64,000 bases of DNA from Caulobacter sp. RHG1 (GTDB lineage: Bacteria; Pseudomonadota; Alphaproteobacteria; Caulobacterales; Caulobacteraceae): the NCBI RefSeq assembly GCF_013181195.1, contig NZ_SMZP01000007.1:186001-250000 (forward strand), given 5' to 3'. The notes under the pieces were generated by a model. It was not told the DNA's origin. It saw only the letters and a program-made list of their open reading frames with translations, and searched no databases. A program made the position numbers and the translations under genes. This document shows, piece after piece, positions 55,654 through 63,104 of this stretch. Every line of letters starts with the position of its first letter. The first letter of the stretch is position 1.

Positions 55654-56967
55654 ATGCGCGCGATCAAGATCACGGCTCTTGCGGGCGCGCTGGCGGCCCT
55701 GGCTCTAGGCGCCGCGGCTCAGGCCCAGCAGCTGGACGCCGCCGCCCGCGCCGACGCGGTGACCAAGCTGTCGACCGCCTTGCGCGATCGCTACGTGTTC
55801 CCCGAGGTCGGCGCCAAGGCCGCCGACACCATCACCGCCAATCTCAAGGCCGGCGCCTACGACCAGCTGGCCGAGCCCGGCGCCTTCGCCAAGCAGCTGA
55901 CCGACGACCTGGCCGCGGTGGCCCACGACAAGCACATGCGGGTGATGTCGCGCAGCGCCCCGCCCCCCAGGACCGGGGACGCGCCCAAGCCGCCGCCGAT
56001 CAACGAGGCCGGCATCGTGCGGGCCGACAAACTGCCGGGCGACATCGGCTACATCGAGGTCGTCGCCTTCCCGCCGGCCGAACGGTTCAAGCCCGTGATC
56101 GACCGGGCGATGACCGCGCTGGCGGGAAGCAAGACCCTGATCTTCGATCTACGGCGCAACGGCGGCGGATCGCCGGAGTCGGTGGCCTATCTGGTCAGCT
56201 TCATGACTCCCGAGGGCGCGCCAACCCACATCAACGACATCGTCAGCCGGACAGCGGGCACGCAGGCGTTCACGCGCAGGAGCTTCCATAGTCAGGCCAC
56301 GCCCGTCCGCTTCGCCGGCGTCCCGGCCTTCGTGCTGACCAGCGGCAAGACCTTCTCCGGCGGCGAAGAGTTCGCCTACGACCTGCAGGCTCTCAAGCTG
56401 GCCACCTTGATCGGCGAGACCACAGGCGGCGGGGCCAATCCGGTGAGCGGCGCACAGTTGAGCGCCGACCTGGGCGCCGCCGTGCCCTATGGCCGGGCCG
56501 AGAACCCGGTGACCAAGACCAATTGGGAAGGCGTTGGCGTAAAGCCCGAGATCGCCGTCCCGGCCGCCGACGCCCTCGCCGCGGCGCTGAAGCGGCAGGA
56601 TCGTCCGGCGACAGGCACGGTGGCCGAGGCTGGCGGCAGCCAGGTCTTCGCCCCGCGCTCGACGCCGACGCCGGGCTCGCGCGAGGCGCTGGAGCACGCG
56701 ATCAACGCCGCGCGGACCGACAATCCGGATCTCAGCTTCGCCTCGGCCAACGCCGCCAAGGTCTTTCCTCGCCAAGCCGGCATGATGAAGGCCCGCCTGG
56801 GCGATCTCGGGGCGATCAAGGACATGACCTTCCGCGGGCCCGACACCATGAACGGCGACGTCTACGACGTGGCCTTCGAGCGCGGGGTGTTCCGCTGCGC
56901 CGTGGTGCTGGATGCGCAGGGAAAGCTGGACGGCATCGGCCTGATGGGCCCAGCGCCCGCCCCCTAG
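55654..56967 (+). CDS. Secreted S41-family peptidase
   Basis: 437 residues with a Sec signal (ending AAAQAQ). The S41 (tail-specific/CtpA-like) core has a strand LIFDLRRNGGGSPESV near 165-180 and the catalytic serine in VLTSGKTFSGGEEFAYDL near 230-247, followed by IGETTGGGANP. The N-terminal ~100 residues are helical (KLSTALRDRYVFPEVGAKAAD), and no PDZ domain is evident, like the interphotoreceptor-retinol-binding-protein-like subgroup. A C-terminal extension of about 110 residues (from 330) has no clear family. The substrate is unknown. Confidence 0.85.
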   Translation: MRAIKITALAGALAALALGAAAQAQQLDAAARADAVTKLSTALRDRYVFPEVGAKAADTITANLKAGAYDQLAEPGAFAKQLTDDLAAVAHDKHMRVMSRSAPPPRTGDAPKPPPINEAGIVRADKLPGDIGYIEVVAFPPAERFKPVIDRAMTALAGSKTLIFDLRRNGGGSPESVAYLVSFMTPEGAPTHINDIVSRTAGTQAFTRRSFHSQATPVRFAGVPAFVLTSGKTFSGGEEFAYDLQALKLATLIGETTGGGANPVSGAQLSADLGAAVPYGRAENPVTKTNWEGVGVKPEIAVPAADALAAALKRQDRPATGTVAEAGGSQVFAPRSTPTPGSREALEHAINAARTDNPDLSFASANAAKVFPRQAGMMKARLGDLGAIKDMTFRGPDTMNGDVYDVAFERGVFRCAVVLDAQGKLDGIGLMGPAPAP

Positions 56968-57362
56968 GTCGCCTCGAACGCGGTGATGATCGGACATGGC
57001 CCGGCCGTCGCGCCACAGGCGTCGGCCAGTCGCGAGAGCGCCTGCCGGGCCGCCTGCAGTTCGGCGATCTTGTCGTCCAGGGCGCCGATCCGCTCGCGCG
57101 CCAGAGCCTTGGCGCGGGCGTGGTCCTGGCTGGCGTCAAGCGCCAGCAGCTCGCCGATCTGCTCCAGGGTGAAGCCGGCGGCCTGGGCGGCGCGGATGAA
57201 TTTCAACCGGCGGACATCCTCGGCGTCATAGCGCCGGACCCCCACGGGCTTGTCGGGCGTTCGAAGCAGGCCGCGGCGCTGGTAGTAGCGCACCGTCTCC
57301 ACCCCCACGCCGCCCTCGCGCGCCAAGCTCGCGATCGTGCCCCCATGACGTGTTGTGGCCAT
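56964..57362 (-). CDS. MerR-family transcriptional regulator
   Basis: 132 residues starting MATTRHGGTIASLAREGGVG, with the MerR helix-turn-helix and wing (VETVRYYQRRGLL, GVRRYDAEDVRRLKFI) and dimerisation helix (ERIGALDDKIAELQA). Cys116 and Cys123 (ADACGATAGPCPII) resemble the C-terminal mercury-binding cysteines of MerR, but the first cysteine of the MerR site is absent (LLALDASQDHA). They are its only two cysteines, so it may sense a different thiol-reactive or metal signal. It is divergent from the Grx-MauE fusion through a mer-type operator that overlaps its own ribosome-binding region. Confidence 0.88.
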   Translation of the reverse strand: MATTRHGGTIASLAREGGVGVETVRYYQRRGLLRTPDKPVGVRRYDAEDVRRLKFIRAAQAAGFTLEQIGELLALDASQDHARAKALARERIGALDDKIAELQAARQALSRLADACGATAGPCPIITAFEAT

Positions 57363-57365
57363 GCC

Positions 57366-57396
57366 TTGACTCCGTACCATGGTACGGAACCTACAT
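57366..57396 (+). promoter_or_regulatory. mer-type operator/promoter
   Basis: TTGACT (-35, 57366-57371), a perfect 16-bp palindrome CCGTACCATGGTACGG (57372-57387), AAC, and a -10-like CTACAT (57391-57396). The 19-base spacer and the GTAC-N4-GTAC dyad match the classical mercury operon promoter, in which MerR distorts an over-long spacer to activate. It is read towards the Grx-MauE gene; the divergent regulator starts right beside it. Confidence 0.85.
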
Positions 57397-57431
57397 GGGG
57401 TGGGTCCGATCGCGAATCCAGGAGTGAAGCG

Positions 57432-58172
57432 ATGAAGCCCACAGCTGTTCTGTACCGCATGGTGACCTCCAGCCACGTATGTCCCTACGGGCGCAAGGCG
57501 CTGCATCTGCTGAAGTCCAGAGGCTACGCGGTCGAGGACCAATGGCTGAAGACGCGGGAAGAGACCGACGCCTTCAAGGACCTGCACAAGGTCAAGACCA
57601 CGCCCCAGGTGTTTATCGACGACGTGCGGATCGGCGGATACGACGACCTGCGGCGGCATTTCGGGCTGAAGGTCCGCGATCCCAAGGCCCTGACCTACAC
57701 GCCGGTCATCGTGCTGTTCGCCATGGCCGCCCTGCTGGCCCTGGCCGCCAGCCAGGCCGCCTTCGGTAATTTCCTGACCGTACAGGCCGGCGAGTGGTTC
57801 GTGGCCTTCGCCATGGTGCTGCTGGCCCAGCAGAAGCTGCGCGACGTCGAGAGCTTCTCGACCATGTTCCTCAACTACGACCTGCTGGCCCAGCGCTGGG
57901 TCCCGTACGGGTATGTCTATCCCTTCGCCGAACTGACCGCCGGCGTGCTGATGGCCGCGGGCGTTCTGACCGGTTTTGCTGCGCCCCTCAGCCTGGCTAT
58001 CGGCGGGATCGGAGCGGTCTCGGTGTTCAAGGCGGTCTATGTCGAGAAGCGCGAGCTCAAATGCGCCTGCGTCGGCGGCGACAGCAACGTGCCGCTGGGA
58101 TTCGTCTCCCTGCTGGAGAACCTGATGATGATCGCGATGGCGGTCTGGATGCTGGCGCGGCCACATGTATGA
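57432..58172 (+). CDS. Glutaredoxin-MauE-like membrane fusion protein
   Basis: 246 residues. The N-terminal ~85 residues are a glutaredoxin-like domain with active site HVCPYGRKAL (Cys17, monothiol-like CPYG) and KTTPQVFIDDVRIGGYDDL. The C-terminal ~150 residues have about four membrane helices of the MauE/DoxX-like type (TYTPVIVLFAMAALLALAAS; AELTAGVLMAAGVLTGFAAP) and end with a conserved-looking CAC pair (Cys211, Cys213). GGAG precedes the ATG. Probably an inner-membrane thiol-redox or metal-handling protein. It is not MerT or MerA, although the promoter is mer-like. Confidence 0.82.
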   Translation: MKPTAVLYRMVTSSHVCPYGRKALHLLKSRGYAVEDQWLKTREETDAFKDLHKVKTTPQVFIDDVRIGGYDDLRRHFGLKVRDPKALTYTPVIVLFAMAALLALAASQAAFGNFLTVQAGEWFVAFAMVLLAQQKLRDVESFSTMFLNYDLLAQRWVPYGYVYPFAELTAGVLMAAGVLTGFAAPLSLAIGGIGAVSVFKAVYVEKRELKCACVGGDSNVPLGFVSLLENLMMIAMAVWMLARPHV

Positions 58173-58256
58173 CGACTAGGGATGACCCTAACGTCAAAGC
58201 CTATTGACGGTTGAGCCGCGTCTCTCCAGCTTGCCTTCGGGAAGAGTGGGGCGAAC

Positions 58257-59918
58257 GTGTCGACCAATAGTGCTGTGAGAGCGCCCTCGACTGTCGCGCG
58301 GCGCCTGTTGTTCATGGCGCTTACGCTGGCTGCGCCCGCCATCCTGCTGATGGGCGCGCTGGTGGCCATGCAGTACACCGAGGGCCAGCGTCGCTTCGCC
58401 ACCCAGCTGACAGCCATGACCCGCGCCCTGTCCCTGGCCACCGACCGCCAGATCGGTCAGGGCCAGAGCGTGCTGCAGGCCCTAGCGGTCTCGCCCGCCC
58501 TGGCCGAGGGCGACCTCAAGACGTTCGAGAAGCAGGCCCGTGAGGCCGTGGAAGGCCGCGAAGGCTGGATCGTGCTGATGAGCCGCGACCGGCAGTGGAT
58601 CAACACCCGCCTGCCGCCTGGCGCGCTGCCGCCCATCGCCCCGGTTACGCCGGCCTCGTGGCGCGAGATGACCACGGGCAAGTCCAACGTCAGCAACCTG
58701 ATCCCGCGTCACGGCGCCGGCCCGATCGTCGGCGTCAACGTGCCGGTGCTGGTCCAGGGCGAAGTGCGGGTGCTGGGCTACATGCAGCAGCCGGCCGCCT
58801 TCCATGCCCTGATGACCGCCCAGGCCTTCCCCAACACCTGGACCGCCAGCATCGTCGACCGCAACGCCGCCCTGGTGGCCCGCTCGCGCGACCAGGAGAA
58901 GATGCTGGGCAAGCACGCCAGCCCGGACATGCAAGCCGCCATCGCCCGCGCCTATGACGGCGTGGTCAAGACCCACACCCTGGACAAGGTCCAGACCCTG
59001 TCGGCCTTCAGCCGCTCGCCGACCTATGGCTGGACCTTCATCGTCGGGGTGCCGCGGGCCGAGCTGAACCGGGCGGTGCTGACCTCGCTGGGCCCTGCAG
59101 TGGCAGGATCGGTGCTGATGATCGCCCTGGGCGTAGCTGCGGCGTTCGGCTTCTCGCGGCCGATCTCCCGCGACGTGCGCGGCCTGGTCGCCGAGGCCGA
59201 GGCCCTGGCCGCCGGTCGGCCGCTGGACCCTGCGCCGTCACATCTGCAGGAGATCGCCGAGGTGCGCGGCTCGCTGCAGGCCGCCGCCGACATCCTGCAG
59301 GCCCGCGACGACGAGGCCCGCAAGGCCGCCGAACGCCAGCAGCTGATGATCAATGAGCTGAACCATCGCGTGAAGAACACCCTGGTGGTCGTGCAGTCCC
59401 TGGCGCGCCACAGCCTGCGAGAAGGCGGCGATCGGGGCCTGGTTCAGTTCAACGACCGCATCCACGCCCTGGCCACGGCCCACGACCTGCTGACCCGCCG
59501 CAACTGGGAAGGCGCCGACCTGGGCGAACTGCTGGCCGAAGCGCTGGAGCCCTACGAGACCCAGGTCGCGCTGGACGGCCCCTCCCTGCCCTTGGCCCCC
59601 AACGCCGCCGTCGCCCTGGCGATGATCTTCCACGAGCTGGCCACCAACGCCTCCAAGTACGGAGCGCTATCGACGGAAGCGGGCCGGGTTACGGTCGACT
59701 GGAGCCTGGAAGGCCGCACGCGCCTGTCGATCGTCTGGCGTGAGCGCGGCGGCCCGCCGGTCTCTCCGCCCAAGCGCAGCGGCTTCGGGTCGCGCCTGAT
59801 CGCCGCCAGCCTGAAGGGCGACCTGGCCGGCTCGACCGCGTTCGACTACGCGCCCGAGGGCCTGACCTGCACCCTGACCATCCTGGCCGCGCCTCGCGCC
59901 GCGCCGCCGGCCGAATAG
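58257..59918 (+). CDS. HWE-type sensor histidine kinase
   Basis: 553 residues starting at a GTG. Two transmembrane segments (LLFMALTLAAPAILLMGALV and AGSVLMIALGVAAAFGFSR, about 18-37 and 282-300) flank a periplasmic dCache-like sensor domain. A HAMP-like region follows, then an HWE/HisKA_2 dimerisation domain with the histidine in INELNHRVKNTLVVVQSLA near 370 and an HATPase with HELATNASKYGALS near 462. HWE kinases are typical of Caulobacterales and Rhizobiales and often feed general stress response regulators. No partner is adjacent. Confidence 0.92.
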   Translation: MSTNSAVRAPSTVARRLLFMALTLAAPAILLMGALVAMQYTEGQRRFATQLTAMTRALSLATDRQIGQGQSVLQALAVSPALAEGDLKTFEKQAREAVEGREGWIVLMSRDRQWINTRLPPGALPPIAPVTPASWREMTTGKSNVSNLIPRHGAGPIVGVNVPVLVQGEVRVLGYMQQPAAFHALMTAQAFPNTWTASIVDRNAALVARSRDQEKMLGKHASPDMQAAIARAYDGVVKTHTLDKVQTLSAFSRSPTYGWTFIVGVPRAELNRAVLTSLGPAVAGSVLMIALGVAAAFGFSRPISRDVRGLVAEAEALAAGRPLDPAPSHLQEIAEVRGSLQAAADILQARDDEARKAAERQQLMINELNHRVKNTLVVVQSLARHSLREGGDRGLVQFNDRIHALATAHDLLTRRNWEGADLGELLAEALEPYETQVALDGPSLPLAPNAAVALAMIFHELATNASKYGALSTEAGRVTVDWSLEGRTRLSIVWRERGGPPVSPPKRSGFGSRLIAASLKGDLAGSTAFDYAPEGLTCTLTILAAPRAAPPAE

Positions 59919-60004
59919 GCACATCGTCGCAGCGCCTCACTGTCGCCTTGGCTTGGCCACGGAGCATCTGCAATAGCTGCCCCGCGTCTCAAGGGGATTA
60001 CACG

Positions 60005-60121
60005 ATGGATCTGCCGTTCCTGATCGGAGCCATTCTGGGCTCGGGCCTGTTCATCGCGTTCGGCCGTCCGCCGGCGGAGAAACTCATCGCCTACGTCCAG
60101 GACCGCATGCGCGGGAACTAA
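60005..60121 (+). CDS. Small membrane protein (38 residues)
   Basis: 38 codons starting MDLPFLIGAILGSGLFIAFG, one predicted membrane helix (about residues 4-19), then an amphipathic charged tail ending RMRGN. AAGGGG precedes the ATG by about 9 bases. It lies 67 bases ahead of the GlsB-family protein on the same strand and may be cotranscribed with it. The family is unknown to me; protein-level evidence is absent. Confidence 0.55.
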   Translation: MDLPFLIGAILGSGLFIAFGRPPAEKLIAYVQDRMRGN

Positions 60122-60188
60122 CGTGACCATCAAGGACTTCATTGGGCAAGGCCGCGCAGGGCGGCCAATCGCTCATGGAGTCCCGAAG

Positions 60189-60446
60189 ATGTCCATTCTC
60201 GCTTGGCTGCTACTCGGCCTGATCGCCGGCTTCATCGCCAGCAAGCTCGTCAACCGTTCTGGCAGCGGCGTGCTGCTCGACATCGTGCTCGGCATCGTCG
60301 GCGCGTTCGTCGGCGGCTGGCTGTTCAACCAGTTCGGCAATGCCGGCGTGTCCGGCTTCAATCTCTACAGCCTGCTGGTCGCCACGATCGGCGCCGTCGT
60401 GATCCTGGCGCTGTACCACCTGATCTTCGGCCGTCGCGCCCTCTAA
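60189..60446 (+). CDS. GlsB/YeaQ/YmgE family membrane protein
   Basis: 85 residues, nearly all membrane helices, with glycine zippers (LLLGLIAGFIASKLVNRSGSG, DIVLGIVGAFVGGWLFNQFG). This matches the transglycosylase-associated GlsB/YeaQ family, small stress-induced membrane proteins. GGAG precedes the ATG at 60189; a GTG at 60123 would add an unlikely leader. Its function is not established. Confidence 0.85.
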   Translation: MSILAWLLLGLIAGFIASKLVNRSGSGVLLDIVLGIVGAFVGGWLFNQFGNAGVSGFNLYSLLVATIGAVVILALYHLIFGRRAL

Positions 60447-60483
60447 AGCATGCGAGGCTTCGGCGGCGGGTTTCGGCCCGCCG

Positions 60484-61125
60484 TCAGATCTCTTCTTGCA
60501 GGAGGTCGCCCACCAGGTCGCCGATCCACGGGTTGCGAGCCCGCTTCAGACGTTCGGCGTGATAGATGTGGGCCAGGTCCGCGTAGGCGCGGTCGAAATC
60601 ATCATTCAGAATGACGTAGTCGAACTGCTCCCAGGCGGCGACCTCGTCCTTGGCGCGCGACAGACGACGGTGAATGACCTCTTCGCTGTCCTGGCTGCGC
60701 GCGTGCAGGCGGCGGCTCATCTCGGCCAGCGACGGCGGCAGAATGTAGACCAGCACGCTGTCTTGCTGGGCCTGGGCATGCACCTTCATGGCGCCCTGGA
60801 AATCGATGTCGAACAGCACGCTTTCGCCGCGCTCCAGCGACGCCATGATCGGCTCGCGCGGGCTGCCATAGTGGTTGCCGTAGACCTCGGCCCACTCGAA
60901 GAAGGCCTCGTCCTGGATCATGCCCTGGAACTTGTCCGTGGAGACGAAGTGATAGTCGCGGCCGTCGTGTTCGCCAGGCCGCGGATCACGGGTCGTGGCG
61001 CTGATCGACAGGTGAAGATCGTTGTGGTCAGCCACCAGACGGCGGGTCAGCGAGGTCTTGCCGACGCCCGAGGGGGCGACGACCATCAGCAGCAGACCGC
61101 GGTGGGGGTGATGGGGCTTATTCAA
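60484..61125 (-). CDS. gmk: Guanylate kinase
   Basis: 213-residue kinase phosphorylating GMP to GDP. P-loop APSGVGKTSLTRRL lies near 17-30, the GMP-binding region ISATTRDPRPGEHDGRDYHFVS near 41-62, and the lid IVRRLSRAKDE-type segment is seen as EVIHRRLSRAKDEVAAWEQFDYV. The start codon appears to be TTG at 61125, overlapping the yicC stop region by 8 bases; an internal ATG at residue 14 would leave too little before the P-loop. It is the last gene of fabF-mltG-yicC-gmk. Confidence 0.94.
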   Translation of the reverse strand: MNKPHHPHRGLLLMVVAPSGVGKTSLTRRLVADHNDLHLSISATTRDPRPGEHDGRDYHFVSTDKFQGMIQDEAFFEWAEVYGNHYGSPREPIMASLERGESVLFDIDFQGAMKVHAQAQQDSVLVYILPPSLAEMSRRLHARSQDSEEVIHRRLSRAKDEVAAWEQFDYVILNDDFDRAYADLAHIYHAERLKRARNPWIGDLVGDLLQEEI

Positions 61126-61999
61126 CGTTCTGGACCTGCTCGCGGAACTGCTCGATCACGGCCTTCAACTCCAGACCGATGGCGGTCAGGCTGGTCAGGG
61201 CCGATTTCGAGCAGAGGGTATTGGATTCTCGCATGAATTCCTGGGACAGGAAGTCGAGCCGACGACCCGACGCGCCCTCGCCCGTAAGCAAGCTGCGGGC
61301 GCCGGCGACGTGGCTGGCCAGCCGGTCCAGCTCTTCGCGAACATCGGCTTTCACGGCCTGGGCGGCGGCTTCCTGGACGACGCGCTCCTCGCTGGCGGCT
61401 TCGCCCAGCAGTTCGGTCATGCGTCGGGCGAAGCGTTCCTTCAGCACCGCCGGCTGACCGGCGGCCTCGGCCTCGGCCTGGGTCGTCAGGGCCTCGATGC
61501 GGTCGACGGCGCCGTGCAGCACCGGATCCAGGGCCGCGCCCTCTTCCAACCGCGCCGCCTTCAGTCCGTCCAGAGCCTGAGCGATCGACAGGGCCATGGC
61601 CGCCTCGACCAGGGCCCGCTCGTCGACGTTGTCCTCGTCCTCGCGCGCCTCGATCACGCCCTTCAGCGCCAGCAGGCCGTCCAGGGTCGGCTTGGCGACC
61701 ATGCCGGTGGCGACGTAGGGATCGCCGGCGCGCAGATAACGCTCCAGCACCGCGACATTGACCTGGGTCTCCCCGGAGGTCTCGGCGCGTTTGGCCTGGA
61801 CGTTGACGGTCAGCTGACCGCGCTGGAAGCGACCTTGCGAGCCTTCACGGGCGGCGCGCTCAAGCGTCTCGAAGCTGGGCGGACCGCGGAAGCGGGTCTC
61901 CAGATTGCGGCCGTTGACGCTGCGCGCCTCGACCGCCCAGGTCCAGGCGCCGTGCGCGCCTTCGACCCGCGCGAAACCGGTCATCCCCGACAGCGCCAT
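61118..61999 (-). CDS. YicC-family endoribonuclease
   Basis: 293-residue protein of the YicC/YloC family (an endoribonuclease that trims or cleaves small RNAs such as RyhB in E. coli). It begins MALSGMTGFARVEG, and the conserved ENDORNase-type signatures RSVNGRNLETRFRGPPSFE and, at the C-terminus, RRLDFLSQEFMRESNTLCSKS are present. The start follows mltG by only four bases; a longer frame overlapping mltG is not used. Next to gmk, as in many genomes. Confidence 0.92.
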   Translation of the reverse strand: MALSGMTGFARVEGAHGAWTWAVEARSVNGRNLETRFRGPPSFETLERAAREGSQGRFQRGQLTVNVQAKRAETSGETQVNVAVLERYLRAGDPYVATGMVAKPTLDGLLALKGVIEAREDEDNVDERALVEAAMALSIAQALDGLKAARLEEGAALDPVLHGAVDRIEALTTQAEAEAAGQPAVLKERFARRMTELLGEAASEERVVQEAAAQAVKADVREELDRLASHVAGARSLLTGEGASGRRLDFLSQEFMRESNTLCSKSALTSLTAIGLELKAVIEQFREQVQNVE

Positions 62000-62003
62000 G
62001 GGC

Positions 62004-63104
62004 CTAGTTCCCGACCGGCTTGGCCGGGACCACGGGCACATCGGCGTTGGCGCGGTCGCGCTCGATCTGGCGCCACTTCACGACATTGGCGTTGTGCTGC
62101 TCGAGCGTCGAGGCGAACACGTGGCCGCCCGTGCCGTCGGCGACGAAATAGAGGTCGCCGGTCTTGGGCGGATCCAGCACGGCGGCCAGGGCCTGGCGAC
62201 CGGGATTGGCGATCGGCGTCGGCGGCAGGCCATCGATCAGATAGGTGTTGTACGGCGTCAGGCGCTGCAGCTCAGACATCCGGATGCCGCGACCCAGCGG
62301 ACGGCCGCGCGAGATGCCGTAGATGATGGTCGGATCAGAGCCCAGGCGCATGCCCGTGCGCAGGCGGTTGACGAACACCGAGGCCACGCGCGGGCGCTCT
62401 TCGGCCAGGCCGGTTTCCTTCTCGACGATCGAGGCCAGGGTGACGGCCTCTTCCTTGGTCTGGAACGGCAGGCCCGACTGGCGGTTGGCCCACAGCTGGT
62501 TCAGCAGCTTGTCGCGGTCGTCCATCATCCGCTGCAGGACGGCGGCCCGGTCCTCGCCGCGCTGGACCTCGTAGGTCTCGGGCAGGATCGCGCCTTCCGG
62601 CGGGGTCGGGGCGCTGCCGGTCAGGAACGGCGAGGCGTTGAGGATGTCCATGACCATGTCCGAGGTGCGGCCCTCGGGAATGGTGATCCAGTGGCGCACG
62701 ATGCGGCCGTGGCGGATGGCGTCCAGCACCTGGGCCATCGAGGCGCGGCTGGCGAATTCGTACTCGCCGGCCTTCAGCGTGCGGGCCGCGCCCGTGACCT
62801 TGGCGGCGGTCATGAAGATCGAGGACGAGCGGATCACCCCGCCCTGTTCCAGGCTGGAGGCGATCTCGGGCAGGCTGGCCCCGCGGCGCAGGACCACGGA
62901 GGTCTTGTCGCCGGCCTTCGCGGCGGGACCCGGGCCGTTATAGACCCAGGCCGCGCCCAGGATGGCCACCATGCCGATGACCACCAAAGTCGTGATCGCG
63001 CCGAAGATGGCGCGGATCAGCCGTCGCCCCACAGAGGCGGTCTCCCGACGGGAGGTTTTCGCTCTAGGAGCGGCTTTGCGGGGGGGCGACGGCTTCTTGC
63101 TCAC
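62004..63104 (-). CDS. mltG: Endolytic murein transglycosylase MltG
   Basis: 366 residues, formerly YceG. A basic cytoplasmic N-terminus and one membrane helix (IFGAITTLVVIGMVAILGAAWVY, about 33-55) are followed by a periplasmic LysM-like and YceG domain. The catalytic glutamate is in LASIVEKETGLAEERPRVASVFVNRL near residue 229. It cleaves nascent glycan strands and sets their length. The start overlaps the fabF stop as ATGA. Confidence 0.94.
   Translation of the reverse strand: MSKKPSPPRKAAPRAKTSRRETASVGRRLIRAIFGAITTLVVIGMVAILGAAWVYNGPGPAAKAGDKTSVVLRRGASLPEIASSLEQGGVIRSSSIFMTAAKVTGAARTLKAGEYEFASRASMAQVLDAIRHGRIVRHWITIPEGRTSDMVMDILNASPFLTGSAPTPPEGAILPETYEVQRGEDRAAVLQRMMDDRDKLLNQLWANRQSGLPFQTKEEAVTLASIVEKETGLAEERPRVASVFVNRLRTGMRLGSDPTIIYGISRGRPLGRGIRMSELQRLTPYNTYLIDGLPPTPIANPGRQALAAVLDPPKTGDLYFVADGTGGHVFASTLEQHNANVVKWRQIERDRANADVPVVPAKPVGN

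Noticed and set aside
60447..60484. Hairpin GGCGGG/CCCGCC between the GlsB gene and gmk as a terminator
   Set aside because: The stem is short and no T-run follows on either strand, so termination is not supported.
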